NCBI GenBank assembly: GCA_043743785.1
Contig: JAYTVW010000099.1
Span: 13,632 to 77,631 of the forward strand
Origin: JAQTNA01 sp043743785
GTDB lineage: Bacteria; Pseudomonadota; Gammaproteobacteria; Burkholderiales; Rhodocyclaceae
DNA: 64,000 nucleotides
Direction: 5' to 3'
Below are positions 17,873 through 27,623 of the stretch, in pieces. The stretch's first letter is position 1, and each line of letters begins with the position of its first letter. The notes under the pieces are model-generated. The model made no database searches and was not told the origin of the DNA. It worked only from the letters and a program-made list of their open reading frames with translations. Both the position numbers and the translations under genes were made by a program.

Positions 17873-19909
17873 ATGCTCATGTTCACCCTCCCGTTTCGCC
17901 CTGTGTGGGGCGTCAAGCCCCTGCTCCTGGCGGGCTGCCTGGCGGTGCTGCCGGCCTTCGGCAACACCACGGAACTGGCTCGATCCGACGAGCTGCTGCA
18001 GATGTCCCTGGAGCAACTGCTCGATGTGGCCGTGGTCAGTGCGTCCAAGTACAGCCAGAGCGTGAGCGATGCGCCGGCCTCCATGACGGTGGTGACGGCG
18101 GAGGACATTCGCAGCTTCGGCTACCGCACGCTGGCAGAGGCCCTTTCCGCCGTGCGGGGCTTTTACTTCACCAGCGACCGCATCTACCAATATGCGGGGG
18201 TGCGGGGCTTCTCGCCCCCCGGGGATTTCAACGACCGCCTGCTGGTCATGGTGGATGGCCATCGCATCAACGACAACATCCTCGATACGGGTTTTCTCGG
18301 CACCGACTTCCCGGTGGACATGGATCTCGTGGAGCGCGTCGAGGTCATACGTGGCCCCGGCTCCTCCCTGTATGGCGGTAACGCCTTGCTGGGAGTCATC
18401 AATGTGGTGACGAAAAAAGGCGAGGCTTTTGGGGGAACGGAAGGGGCGCTGGCGGTGGGGCGCAACAACCTGGATAAGGAACGCCTGTCCTGGGGGCAGA
18501 AGCTGGAGAATGGCGCCGACCTGCTGTTGTCAGCGTCTAAAATGCGTACCCCCGGCGGCGAAGTGGCTTTCCCCGACCTCGCTGCGCCGGGTAACAACGG
18601 TGGGCGCACCCGGGGCACGGATTTCGATCACAACGCCAGCGTTTTCGGCAAATTTTCCCTCGATGGCTTGAGCTTGGAAGGGGCTTGGTCGCGGCGGGAC
18701 AAGGGTAATGCGGCGGGCCTGACCGGCACGGTCTTGAATGATCCCGCCAGCTACTACCGGGACGAAATGGCCTTTCTGGACGCCCGCTACCGCACCCGCC
18801 TGAATGAACGGGCCGAGGTGGAGAGCCGGGTTTTTGTCGGCAGCTACGATTATCTGGGCAATTTCCTGTACCCGGCTGGGGGTGGTGCCACGACGCTCAA
18901 TCTGGATACAGCCCATGGGCGCTGGTGGGGCGGGGAGTTGAAGTGGCTCCAGGATCTGGGCCGGCACCGCCTGACCCTGGGCCTGGAAGCCCAGCAAAAC
19001 TGGCGCCAGGAACAGCTCAATCAGGACGCCGGCTCAGCCCTCCTCAACGTCAATGAAGCCCACTCGAGCCGGCGTGGGGGCGTGTATGTCCAGGATGACT
19101 ATCGCTACTCGGAGACGCTGAGCTTCAGCGCGGGTCTGCGCCATGACACCAGCAGCGGTGCGGATGCCCTCTCCAGCCCCCGCCTGGCGGCGGTCTGGCG
19201 GGCCAACCCGGCCACACTCTTGAAACTGCTCTACGGTAGCGCCTTCCGCGTGCCCAATAGTTACGAGTTGTTCTATTCCTACCCGGGGCAGCAACTGGCC
19301 AATCCGGCCCTCAAGCCGGAGCGCATCAGCACCTGGGAAACCACCCTGGATCACTACCTCAACCCGGATCTACGCCTTTCCCTGGCGGCCTACCAGTACA
19401 AGATGTACAACCAGATATCCCAGGTGACGGACGCTGCCAGTGGCCTCCTGCAGTACCAGAACCAGGGCGACATCACCGGCCGGGGCTTCGAGGCGGAGAC
19501 GGAAAAGCAGTTCGCCAACGGTAGCCGCCTGCGCGGCAGCCTGAGCTGGGAGAAGGCTGCCGACGTGAACGGCCAAGTCCTGCAGAATGCGCCCCGGCGC
19601 CTGGCCAAGCTGAATTTCTCCTGGCCCGTGGTCTTTGGTTGGCGCCTCGGCCTGGAGGGGCAGGCCATCGGCGAGCGTTTGACCGCGTCTGCTGCCGGCA
19701 CCAGCGGCCGGGTGCCCGGCTATGGCCTGGTAAACCTGAGCCTGCTGCGCCCCATGGCGGCGGACGGCTGGGAGGTTTCCGCCACCGTGCGTAACCTCTT
19801 TGATCGCCAGGTGAGCGACCCGGCCGCCAGCGATCTCGGCGTTGCGGCGCGGACAGAGCTGCCTGGCGAACGCCTGGACTGGCGCCTGAAGCTCCTGCGC
19901 CGTTTCTGA
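17873..19909 (+). CDS. TonB-dependent outer-membrane receptor (2), colicin-I-receptor type
   Basis: 678 residues from ATG 17873 (preceded by ggcgga). Signal peptide (LLLAGCLAVLPAFG), an N-terminal segment with LEQLLDVAVVSASKYSQ (TonB-box region), and a plug with SMTVVTAEDIRSFGYRTLAE and GPGSSLYGGNALLGVINVVT. The β-barrel ends DWRLKLLRRF. The short STN-free N-terminus resembles receptors that sit beside signalling genes. It is followed 11 bases later by a yfiR-type gene and then a hybrid kinase. Confidence 0.92.
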   Translation: MLMFTLPFRPVWGVKPLLLAGCLAVLPAFGNTTELARSDELLQMSLEQLLDVAVVSASKYSQSVSDAPASMTVVTAEDIRSFGYRTLAEALSAVRGFYFTSDRIYQYAGVRGFSPPGDFNDRLLVMVDGHRINDNILDTGFLGTDFPVDMDLVERVEVIRGPGSSLYGGNALLGVINVVTKKGEAFGGTEGALAVGRNNLDKERLSWGQKLENGADLLLSASKMRTPGGEVAFPDLAAPGNNGGRTRGTDFDHNASVFGKFSLDGLSLEGAWSRRDKGNAAGLTGTVLNDPASYYRDEMAFLDARYRTRLNERAEVESRVFVGSYDYLGNFLYPAGGGATTLNLDTAHGRWWGGELKWLQDLGRHRLTLGLEAQQNWRQEQLNQDAGSALLNVNEAHSSRRGGVYVQDDYRYSETLSFSAGLRHDTSSGADALSSPRLAAVWRANPATLLKLLYGSAFRVPNSYELFYSYPGQQLANPALKPERISTWETTLDHYLNPDLRLSLAAYQYKMYNQISQVTDAASGLLQYQNQGDITGRGFEAETEKQFANGSRLRGSLSWEKAADVNGQVLQNAPRRLAKLNFSWPVVFGWRLGLEGQAIGERLTASAAGTSGRVPGYGLVNLSLLRPMAADGWEVSATVRNLFDRQVSDPAASDLGVAARTELPGERLDWRLKLLRRF

Positions 19910-19920
19910 AAAGCCGCCTG

Positions 19921-20463
19921 ATGTCCTGGATAACTGGCAAAATTCGACTCTTTCGTGCCTCATGCTACGTGCTGTGCCTGTGTGCCGGGGGGGCTCTGGC
20001 CGCAGGAACCGAGGGGACGGACGCGCAGGTGAAGGCCGCCTTCGTGTTCAATTTCATGCGTTACGTCGATTGGCCGGAGGGTGTGCCAGGGCCGGCCGAA
20101 CCCCTGGTGGTGTGCCAGACCCGCTCCGCCAATGCCGCCCTTGGCGCTATCGAGGGACGCCAGGTGAAGGGTCGGGAGTTGCGGCTGAGGCAGGTGGAAA
20201 ACGATCCGGCGGGGTGCCATGTACTGGTCTTCGGCGAAGGGGACGCCGGCAGCCCCCTGCTGCGGCGTGCCCAGGGGCGGCCCATACTCACCGTGGGGGA
20301 GGGCTGGGCTTTCCTGGACGAGGGCGGTGTCATCGCCCTGGCGGTGGTGGATGGCAAGATGGCCTTCGGGGCCAATCTGGAGTCCGCGCGGCGTTCCAGC
20401 CTGCGCCTGGGTTCCCAGATGTTGAAGCTGGCTCGCCGCATCGTGGATGCTTCGGTGAGATGA
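19921..20463 (+). CDS. YfiR family periplasmic protein (DUF4154)
   Basis: 180 residues with a signal peptide (YVLCLCAGGALA). The core motif QVKAAFVFNFMRYVDWPEG is characteristic of YfiR, as are GRPILTVGEGWAFLDEGG and FGANLESARRSSLRLGSQML near the C-terminus. In Pseudomonas, YfiR restrains the cyclase YfiN from the periplasm. Here the gene stands between a TonB-dependent receptor and a CHASE-type hybrid kinase, so it probably modulates that kinase. Confidence 0.9.
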   Translation: MSWITGKIRLFRASCYVLCLCAGGALAAGTEGTDAQVKAAFVFNFMRYVDWPEGVPGPAEPLVVCQTRSANAALGAIEGRQVKGRELRLRQVENDPAGCHVLVFGEGDAGSPLLRRAQGRPILTVGEGWAFLDEGGVIALAVVDGKMAFGANLESARRSSLRLGSQMLKLARRIVDASVR

Positions 20464-20503
20464 AGATGTGCAGGGGCGGATCATGCGCCAGGTGATAGCC
20501 TTA

Positions 20504-20662
20504 TCCTGGAAAAGCCGTTGATAAAACGCCGAGGCGCCGAGACGCCGAGGAAACTCAAGTACGAGTCCGGTCATGACAAACACTCTCCGGGTGTCTGACG
20601 AAAGGCAACAGGGTTTTAATTTCTCGGCGCCTCGGCGCCTCAGCGGTTCAAATTGAGTTTTT
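20504..20662. repeat. Heptad-based inverted repeat (copy 6)
   Basis: Left arm about 20504–20554 (aaaacgccgaggcgccgaga), right arm about 20619–20662 (ttctcggcgcctcggcgcct then cagcggttcaaattgag). It separates the yfiR-like gene from the kinase gene. Confidence 0.85.
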
Positions 20663-20686
20663 GGGTATCAAGGAAATGCCCATGTT

Positions 20687-23437
20687 ATGCCCATGAGTTC
20701 CATGTCGCGGCGCTTCGCCGCCTTGCCGCTGCGCGGCAAACTGACCCTGCTGGCGCTGCTTGCCTCCGCCCTGCCGCTGTTGCTGGTCTTCGTTTTCTCC
20801 ACGGTCGAGAATTTCCAGGCGGATCGTCGCCACGCCGAAAGCCGCTTGGGCCTCCTGGCCAGCGTGATGGCGGCGAACGTGGAGTCGACCCTGCTGTTCC
20901 AGGACGGGGCGGCGGCACAGCTGGCCCTGTCTACCCTGTCCGTCATTCCCGAAGTGACCCAGGCCACCCTCAAGGACAAGAACGGACAGGCTTTCGCCGG
21001 TTTCAGCCGAGCCGGTGTGGTCCGCCAAGGCAGTGGAGACGCTGAAATCAGCCTGTCCGCCCCGGTGAAAAAGGACGGTGAAACCCTCGGCAGCCTGACC
21101 CTGTATTGGGACACCAGCGGCGCCCGACTGGCCCTGTGGCTGGGACTCCTGCGCATCGTCGGTGTCTTCGCCCTGGCCATGCTGATTGCCTGGCTGGTAC
21201 TGCGGCGCCTGTCCCGCATGGTGACGGACCCCCTGGGGCGCCTGGTGGACACCGCCCGCCACATTAGCGCCAGCCGCGCCTATGACCTGCGGGTTGAGGG
21301 CGGTGCGGGTGGGGCGGAGTGCCGGGACGAGATCTGCGTGCTGGTGGGGGAATTCAACAGCATGCTGGAGGAAGTGGAGAAACGCGACCAGGAACTGGCG
21401 GGGCACCGGGACCGGCTCGAGAGCGAGGTGGCGGAGCGCACACGGGACTTGGTCTTCGCCCGGGATGCGGCGGAGGCGGCCAGCCGGGCCAAGAGTGATT
21501 TCCTGGCCAACATGAGCCACGAAATCCGCACCCCCATGAACGCCATCCTGGGCATGACGGACTTGGTGCTGGATACGCCCCTGGACCCGGAGCAGCAGGA
21601 GTACCTGTCCCTGGTGAAATCCTCGGGGGATTCCCTGCTCACCATCATCAACGACATCCTGGATTTCTCGAAGATCGAGGCGGGCCACCTGGATTTCGAG
21701 GAAATTCACTTCAGCCTGCGGGATACGGTGGCCCTGGCTACCCGCACCCTGGCGGTGCGGGCCGACGACAAGCGGGTGGAACTGCTGTTCCATTTCGGCG
21801 ACGGCGTGCCGGACGACCTCCTTGGGGATCCGCATCGCCTGCGTCAGATTGTCATGAATCTGCTGTCAAATTCCCTCAAGTTCACCGATCAGGGCGAGAT
21901 CGAGCTGCTGGTGGAACGGGAAGACGCCACTGCCGGCGTGGTGGCGGAAGGGGCGGAAGTCGGCTTGTGCTTCATGGTGCGGGACACGGGCCTGGGCATT
22001 CCCCGGGACAAGCAGAAGCTGATTTTCGATGCCTTTTCACAGGCCGACAACTCCACCACCCGCAAGTTTGGCGGTACGGGCCTGGGTCTGGCCATCTGCA
22101 GCCGCCTGGTGCAGAAAATGGGCGGGCGCATTTGGGTGGAGAGCGAAGAGGGCCTGGGCAGCGTCTTCCGCTTCACGGCCCGCTTCAAGGTTGGGGTGCC
22201 GGAACAGCTACGGCGCAGGGAGCGGCCCGAGGTGGCAGGCTTGCCGGTGCTGGTGGTGGATGACAACGAGGCCAATCGACGCCTGCTGTGCGAGTACCTG
22301 ACGCGCTGGCAGATGCGCCCCGAAGCGGTCTCCAGTGCCCGGGCGGCTCTTTTGGCCCTGGAAACGGCCCAGCGGGAAAACCGTCCTTACCGCCTGTTCC
22401 TGGTGGACTGCCGCATGCCCGGCATGGACGGTTTCGAGCTGGTGCAGCAACTCAACGAACGCCTGGCCGCCGGGGCGGTCACGGCCATGATGCTGACCTC
22501 CTCGGCCCAGCGCGGGGATGCGGCCCGCTGCCGGGAACTGGGGGTGGCGGCCTACCTGACCAAGCCGGTGGGCGAAGTGGAACTCATGGAGGCCGTGACC
22601 TCCGCCCTGTTCGCGCCGCCGCCGGGTGAGGGCGTGAAATCCCTCATCACCCGCCACACCCTGCGCCAGACCCGGCGCCAGTTGGACATCCTGCTGGCCG
22701 AGGACAACCTGGTGAACCAGACCCTGGCGGTGAAGTTGCTCGACAAACTGGGCCACAAGGTTCAGGTGGTCGGCAATGGTGCCGAGGCCCTGGATGCGGT
22801 GCATCGCGGCGTCTTTGACGTGGTGCTCATGGACATCCAGATGCCCGTCATGGGCGGCGTGGAAGCCACCCGGGCCATTCGCCAACTGGAGCTCAGCCTG
22901 GGGCGGCGTACGCCCATCGTCGCCATGACGGCCCATGCCCTGACGGGGGATCGGGAAAGCTTCCTGGCCGCCGGCATGGATGACTACGTGCCCAAGCCCA
23001 TCAACCTGCAGATCCTGGCGGCGGCCCTGGAAGCGGTCACCGGGGTGAGTCAGGAGACGCCCCAGCCTGCCGGCAATGGCGCCCCCCGTCAGCCGTCCGT
23101 GTCCCTGTATGACCGGCGCGTCATGATGGACAACATCGGCGACGACGAGGAGCTTTTCCAGCAGTTGGGCCAGGTGTTCCTCGACAGCTACGGCGAACGC
23201 CTGGAGGAGTTGCGCCTGGCCTTGCTGCAGCGGGATGGGGACAAGGTTTACCGGGCCGCCCACGCCATCAAGGGCAGCGTCGGCGTGTTCGCCGCAGAAA
23301 CCGCCCTGCATGCCGCCCTGCACCTGGAACAGCACGCCAGGGCCGGCAAACTGGAAGGCCTGGCCGCCGCCGGCAAGGATCTTACCGCCCAGGTGGAAGC
23401 TCTCGCGGTGGTATTGAGAAGGGACCTGGGATTGTGA
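20687..23437 (+). CDS. Membrane hybrid kinase, CHASE8-like–HAMP–HisKA–HATPase–REC–REC–HPT
   Basis: 916 residues. Membrane helix 1 (about 19–40), a periplasmic domain (about 41–148) opening FQADRRHAESRLGLLASVMA like CHASE8 sensors, helix 2 (about 149–172), HAMP, then H278 in MSHEIRTPMNAILG. The ATPase domain includes NLLSNSLKFTDQGE. Two receivers follow (acceptor Asp in LFLVDCRMPGMDG and VVLMDIQMPVMGG), then a histidine phosphotransfer domain with AHAIKGSVGVF. All parts of an internal phosphorelay are present; the output regulator is not adjacent. It follows TonB-dependent receptor and YfiR genes. Confidence 0.95.
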   Translation: MPMSSMSRRFAALPLRGKLTLLALLASALPLLLVFVFSTVENFQADRRHAESRLGLLASVMAANVESTLLFQDGAAAQLALSTLSVIPEVTQATLKDKNGQAFAGFSRAGVVRQGSGDAEISLSAPVKKDGETLGSLTLYWDTSGARLALWLGLLRIVGVFALAMLIAWLVLRRLSRMVTDPLGRLVDTARHISASRAYDLRVEGGAGGAECRDEICVLVGEFNSMLEEVEKRDQELAGHRDRLESEVAERTRDLVFARDAAEAASRAKSDFLANMSHEIRTPMNAILGMTDLVLDTPLDPEQQEYLSLVKSSGDSLLTIINDILDFSKIEAGHLDFEEIHFSLRDTVALATRTLAVRADDKRVELLFHFGDGVPDDLLGDPHRLRQIVMNLLSNSLKFTDQGEIELLVEREDATAGVVAEGAEVGLCFMVRDTGLGIPRDKQKLIFDAFSQADNSTTRKFGGTGLGLAICSRLVQKMGGRIWVESEEGLGSVFRFTARFKVGVPEQLRRRERPEVAGLPVLVVDDNEANRRLLCEYLTRWQMRPEAVSSARAALLALETAQRENRPYRLFLVDCRMPGMDGFELVQQLNERLAAGAVTAMMLTSSAQRGDAARCRELGVAAYLTKPVGEVELMEAVTSALFAPPPGEGVKSLITRHTLRQTRRQLDILLAEDNLVNQTLAVKLLDKLGHKVQVVGNGAEALDAVHRGVFDVVLMDIQMPVMGGVEATRAIRQLELSLGRRTPIVAMTAHALTGDRESFLAAGMDDYVPKPINLQILAAALEAVTGVSQETPQPAGNGAPRQPSVSLYDRRVMMDNIGDDEELFQQLGQVFLDSYGERLEELRLALLQRDGDKVYRAAHAIKGSVGVFAAETALHAALHLEQHARAGKLEGLAAAGKDLTAQVEALAVVLRRDLGL

Positions 23438-23493
23438 AAAGTGAAATGGAAATTTAGCGCGCCGCAGGCGCGGTAGCTTCCACGTTTCACCTT

Positions 23494-25383
23494 TCACGTC
23501 CCAACCCACCTTGCCAGCACTTCCGCCAACAGCTTGAACTGGATGGGTTTGGACAGGTAGTCGTCCATGCCGACGGCCAGGCAGCGTTCCCGGTCGCCTT
23601 CCATGGCATGGGCCGTCATGGCGATGATGGGCACTGGCTGTCGGGTCTGCGTTTGCCGTTCCCGCAGCAGGGCCGTGGCCTCGAAGCCGCCCATGACCGG
23701 CATCTGCACGTCCATGAGAATGGCGGCGAAATCCCCTTCTGCAGCCAGGGCCTGGGTACCGTCGTTGGCCACCTGGACCTTGAAGCCCAGCTTTTCCAGC
23801 AGGCGCACCGCCAGCATCTGGTTTACCGGGTTGTCCTCCGCCAGGAGGAGCCGCCGGCCGCGACCGAAGGCCGTCGGGGCTGCCGCCGGGGCGACCCGGG
23901 GGGCGACGGGCCTGCTTGCCACCACCGGGAAACGGGCGGTGAAGGAAAAGCAACTGCCCCGGCCCGCTTCGCTCTCCAGAGAAAGGCCGCCGCCCATGAG
24001 GCGGGTAATGCGTTCGCTGATGGCCAGGCCCAGGCCTGTGCCGCCGAACTTGCGGGTGGTGGAGCCGTCAGCCTGCACGAAGGCCTCGAATATCCGGTTT
24101 TGCTGCTCTTTTGGAATGCCGATGCCCGTATCTCTGACGGAGAAGCGCAGTTCCACCCCGTTCTCGTTTTCTCCCAGTTGTTCGACGGCGACGCCAACGG
24201 CACCTTGTTCGGTGAATTTCAGGGCGTTGCCCACCAGGTTGATGAGTACCTGGGAGAGGCGCAAGGGATCGCCTTTCAGGCGCACCGGCACCTGGGCGTC
24301 GGTGGACCAGGAGAGGGGCAGCCCCTGCTGACGGCTACGCACTTCCAGGGGCGAGAGGGTTTCAGAAAGGAGCGCCCGGGGCTCGAATTCAATGCTTTCC
24401 AGGCGTAGCTGGCCCGCCTCGATTTTCGAGAAATCCAGGATGTCGTTGATGATGGTGAGCAGGGATTCGGCGGAGGAGCGGGCCATGAACAAGTAATCCC
24501 GCTGCTCCGTGTTCATGGGGGTGTCCAGCACCAGTTCCAGCATGCCCAGGATGCCGTTCATGGGCGTCCTGATTTCGTGGCTCATGTTGGCCAGGAACTG
24601 GCCCTTGGCCAGGCTCGCCGCCTCCGCCGCTTCCTTGGCCCCCTGCAGTTCCGCCTGGACCATTTTCAGATCGCTGATGTCCCGGGCGTTGATCTGGATG
24701 AGAGGCTCGCCGGTCACCGGGTCCGGCACCGGGCGGGCATCCAGTCCGTGCCAGCGGGGGCCTTCCAGCGTTGATAGCAGCAATTCGGCGCTGAAGCTGC
24801 GGCCCTCCTGTACCACGTGGCGGGCCGCTGCGGCCTTCGCCTCGTTCATGAACATGGCGGCGAAGTCATCCTGGCGGGCGGATGGGTCGATGGGTCCAAA
24901 GGCGCGTACCGCCGAGGGGTTCTTCATGACGGCGCTGCCGTCCGGGCGGAAAAGCGCTACCCGCACGGAAGTGTGCTGCATGGCTTCCACGCCCCGCAAC
25001 ACCGAGGCTTCCACGTTTGCAGGCACCGCGTGGGCTTCGAAGAGTATGGCCACCGTGCCGTCCGCCAAGCGGATGCCGGTGCTGTGGGCGTTGACCGTCA
25101 TCGGCTGGCCCTTGGGATAGAGGGTCCATTGCTCCCGCACCGAGCGCCCGGCGGCGTGCTCGGCCATGACTGCCTGGTTTCGCGTGACGGTGGCTTCTGA
25201 AAGCTTGGAGAAATCCCGGGCCAGGAACTCATCGAGGGAGGGGGCATTCCAGAACACCAGGCCCGCTGGATTGGCCCAGGCCATGCGGCGTGTCCGGAAG
25301 TCGAACACCCACATGGGGGTGTCGGACCACAGGTAGGCATCGAGGGCGGCGAAGGCAAGCATGCTGCAGGATTCAGGATTCAC
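23494..25383 (-). CDS. Soluble hybrid histidine kinase (PAS–HisKA–HATPase–REC)
   Basis: 629 residues with no membrane helix, so a cytoplasmic sensor. PAS-like regions lie in the first 240 residues (DTPMWVFDFRTRRMAWANPA; RWHGLDARPVPDPVTGEPL). The H-box MSHEIRTPMNGILG, the ATPase run GLGLAISERITRLMGGGLSL and a C-terminal receiver (AAILMDVQMPVMGG) follow. The start is either GTG 25383, overlapping the GST stop codon (GTGA), or ATG 25362. It is coupled to the upstream GST gene. Confidence 0.9.
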   Translation of the reverse strand: MNPESCSMLAFAALDAYLWSDTPMWVFDFRTRRMAWANPAGLVFWNAPSLDEFLARDFSKLSEATVTRNQAVMAEHAAGRSVREQWTLYPKGQPMTVNAHSTGIRLADGTVAILFEAHAVPANVEASVLRGVEAMQHTSVRVALFRPDGSAVMKNPSAVRAFGPIDPSARQDDFAAMFMNEAKAAAARHVVQEGRSFSAELLLSTLEGPRWHGLDARPVPDPVTGEPLIQINARDISDLKMVQAELQGAKEAAEAASLAKGQFLANMSHEIRTPMNGILGMLELVLDTPMNTEQRDYLFMARSSAESLLTIINDILDFSKIEAGQLRLESIEFEPRALLSETLSPLEVRSRQQGLPLSWSTDAQVPVRLKGDPLRLSQVLINLVGNALKFTEQGAVGVAVEQLGENENGVELRFSVRDTGIGIPKEQQNRIFEAFVQADGSTTRKFGGTGLGLAISERITRLMGGGLSLESEAGRGSCFSFTARFPVVASRPVAPRVAPAAAPTAFGRGRRLLLAEDNPVNQMLAVRLLEKLGFKVQVANDGTQALAAEGDFAAILMDVQMPVMGGFEATALLRERQTQTRQPVPIIAMTAHAMEGDRERCLAVGMDDYLSKPIQFKLLAEVLARWVGT

Positions 25384-26012
25384 TTCGCCAGTGAGGCTGC
25401 GGCGGCGGCCAGGACCTGGGCGACGGCGGGGCGGTCCTTCACGGCGGAGAACCAGGCGCTCAGGCGGGGCATGGCGGATTCCGGCACGGGCTTGCCGTGG
25501 GCGCCGGAGAGCATGCCGATATAGACGTAGGAAAGGGCCAGGGAGGCGTCCGCCAGGGTGAACTGGCTGCCCAGGAAATACGGCGCCGGGTCGATCTGGC
25601 TCTCCAGGAGGGCGACCAGTTCATGCAGCCGGTGCACCTCCACGGCGAATTCCGGCTTGGCGGCGCGGCCGTCCGAGAGAGCGAAGTAGAGGGTGGTGAG
25701 CTGGGGGCCCAGGTAGAGATCATGGAAGCGGGACAGCCAGCGGCTCCGGGCGCGGGCTTCCGGCGTGGCCGGCAGCAGGGCCGGTTGCGGATAGCGCTCC
25801 TCCAGGTATTCGACGATGACTTCCGATTCGCCGATGCCGAAGTCCCCATCCTGCAGGAAAGGCACCTTGCCCAAGGGGTTCAAGGCCAGGAATTCCGGCG
25901 ACTTCAGGTATTCCCAGCTGAGTTCCGGTGCTTCGAAGGAGAGGCCCTTTTCCAGCAGGGCGATCTTCACCTTGGCGCTGTAGTGGCTGTAGGGGAATTG
26001 GTAGAGCTTCAT
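25380..26012 (-). CDS. Glutathione S-transferase family protein
   Basis: 210 residues. The N-terminal thioredoxin fold shows MKLYQFPYSHYSAKVKIALL, NPLGKVPFL (cis-Pro loop) and GESEVIVEYLEERYP (the glutathione-contacting E-S pair). The C-terminal helical domain has FTLADASLALSYVYIGML. The substrate is unknown. The gene overlaps the start of the soluble hybrid kinase. Confidence 0.92.
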   Translation of the reverse strand: MKLYQFPYSHYSAKVKIALLEKGLSFEAPELSWEYLKSPEFLALNPLGKVPFLQDGDFGIGESEVIVEYLEERYPQPALLPATPEARARSRWLSRFHDLYLGPQLTTLYFALSDGRAAKPEFAVEVHRLHELVALLESQIDPAPYFLGSQFTLADASLALSYVYIGMLSGAHGKPVPESAMPRLSAWFSAVKDRPAVAQVLAAAAASLAK

Positions 26013-26139
26013 GGGGGGGGACTTCCGGGGTCGGGCGGGAATGCGCCGGACGCCATTTTAGTCCGCCCCTTCGCCAGGAGCGCGTGAATTACTTCACGGC
26101 TGCGGACACCTCCCTGCAGCGCGGGGCGGGGCTTGCAGT

Positions 26140-26296
26140 TCAAACCCCAAAAAGCGATATTTAACCGCAGAGGCGCGGAGGCCCAGAGAATTCAAGGGCT
26201 TGAGAGCCTACTGTATTCACCATCAGGCACAAACCCCAAGCGGAGACCAGGCTTTGCTTTCCTCTGCGCCTCTGCGTTTCAAATTGCTTTTTCAAC
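26140..26296. repeat. Heptad-based inverted repeat (copy 7)
   Basis: Left arm about 26140–26190 (ttaaccgcagaggcgcggag), right arm about 26256–26296 (tcctctgcgcctctgcgttt then caaattgcttttt). It occupies most of the gap between the GST start and the cytochrome stop codon. Confidence 0.8.
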
Positions 26297-26310
26297 TATT
26301 TCACAGCCGC

Positions 26311-27000
26311 TTACGGCGCCACCGGCAGACGGGAGGAAAAGTCGATGACGGCTTCCAGGTCGGCGTCGCTGTAGGGCTTCACCACATTCACCATCTTCGG
26401 ATTGCCGTTGCGCCGCTCGCCGTCGCGGATGGCACGGACTTCCCGCAGCAGGTAGGCGTAATGCTGGCCTGAGACCCGGGGGAAGAACTTCAGGCCGTAG
26501 CCTTCTCCGTTCTCGCCGTGACAGGACTGGCAATCCGCCACGTAAAGCGCTTTGCCCTTTTCCAGATCCTTGCCCGGACCCCGGCCATGGTTCGCCGGTA
26601 CCGGCAGGCCCTGCAGGTAGATGGCGATGTCGGCGATATCCTGGGGGGAGAGTACGTGCTGGCTGGCGAAGGGATACATCTTCGGGTTGTCCCGGCGGCC
26701 GGCCCGGATATCCACCATCTGCTTGATGAGCACCGAGGCATGCTGGCCCGCCAGGCGCGGCACGCTGCCGTCCGGGCGGCCCTGGGCGCCATCCTTGTGG
26801 CAGCCGCCGCAGATCTCGAAGGCGATCTCGCCCCGGGTCGGATCGCCCTTGGTCCTCAGTACCTGCAGCTTTTCGCCGCGCATTTCGTTCCAGACGTAAT
26901 CCTTGTCGCCAATGCCTTCCCCGTGGGGCTGGACGTCGGTGGCGGCGAAACTGGCGATAGCCACCAGGGCCAGCAGGGCTGCGAGAGCGATATTTTTCAT
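26311..27000 (-). CDS. Periplasmic di-haem cytochrome c
   Basis: About 229 residues from MKNIALAALLALVAIASFAA (signal peptide). Two haem-attachment motifs are visible, CGGCHKDGAQGRP and CQSCHGENGEGYG, each in a class I cytochrome c domain with an axial Met region. It is probably an electron carrier or a subunit associated with a terminal oxidase or denitrification enzyme. It is translated from the same leftward unit as the cytochrome c4-like gene 14 bases upstream. Confidence 0.9.
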   Translation of the reverse strand: MKNIALAALLALVAIASFAATDVQPHGEGIGDKDYVWNEMRGEKLQVLRTKGDPTRGEIAFEICGGCHKDGAQGRPDGSVPRLAGQHASVLIKQMVDIRAGRRDNPKMYPFASQHVLSPQDIADIAIYLQGLPVPANHGRGPGKDLEKGKALYVADCQSCHGENGEGYGLKFFPRVSGQHYAYLLREVRAIRDGERRNGNPKMVNVVKPYSDADLEAVIDFSSRLPVAP

Positions 27001-27014
27001 GGGTATTCTCCTGT

Positions 27015-27623
27015 TCATTGGCCGGCCAGATATTCGGCCACGGCTTTCATGTCCTGCTCGCTGAGACGGGCGGCGACGGTTTGCATGAGCTTGCCCTTGT
27101 CGTTGCTGCGTGCGCCGGTCTTGAAGTCCATGAGTTGCTGGAGGATATAAGCCTGGTGCTGGCTTCCCACCCGCGGGTAGCGGGAATCCCCCGCACCCTT
27201 CTCCTTGTGACAGGAGGCGCAGGCCGGTACGCCGGCATCCTGATTGCCGTCGTCGTAAAGTTTCTGGCCGGCTTCCGCCAGGGCCTTGTCTTCCACCGCT
27301 GCCGGCAGCGGTTTCTGCTTGCTGAAATAAGTGGCCAGGCCCTGAATGTCCTCGGGCGTCAGGGGGCCGACATTCGGCGACATGATGTCATTTTTGCGCT
27401 TGCCGGATTTGTAGTCGTTGAGCTGCTGGACCAGATATTTCGCGTTTTGGCCGGCGAGCCGGGGGAACACCGGGGCGACGCTGTTGCCATCCATGCCGTG
27501 ACAGGCCATGCACACCGTGGAAACGATCTGCTGGGCGTCGGCCTGGGCCAGGGCCGGCAGCAGGGCCAGGGCCACCGCCAGGCAGCGGGCGAAGCGGCGC
27601 CCGCCGGGTTGAGCGAGTTTCAA
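27015..27623 (-). CDS. Cytochrome c4-like di-haem protein
   Basis: About 202 residues starting at TTG 27623, because a strong ribosome-binding sequence (aaggagga) lies 6 bases upstream of it and the signal peptide (RCLAVALALLPALAQA) follows directly. Two CxxCH motifs, CMACHGMDGNS and CASCHKEKGAG, lie in two similar domains, each with a late Met ligand region (NDIMSPNVGPLT; KGKLMQTVAARL). It fits cytochrome c4, a soluble or membrane-attached carrier to oxidases. It is operonic with the following cytochrome. Confidence 0.9.
   Translation of the reverse strand: MKLAQPGGRRFARCLAVALALLPALAQADAQQIVSTVCMACHGMDGNSVAPVFPRLAGQNAKYLVQQLNDYKSGKRKNDIMSPNVGPLTPEDIQGLATYFSKQKPLPAAVEDKALAEAGQKLYDDGNQDAGVPACASCHKEKGAGDSRYPRVGSQHQAYILQQLMDFKTGARSNDKGKLMQTVAARLSEQDMKAVAEYLAGQ

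Noticed and set aside
22208..23953. 581-codon leftward frame over the kinase C-terminus
   Set aside because: Antisense shadow of receiver and HPT coding sequence.
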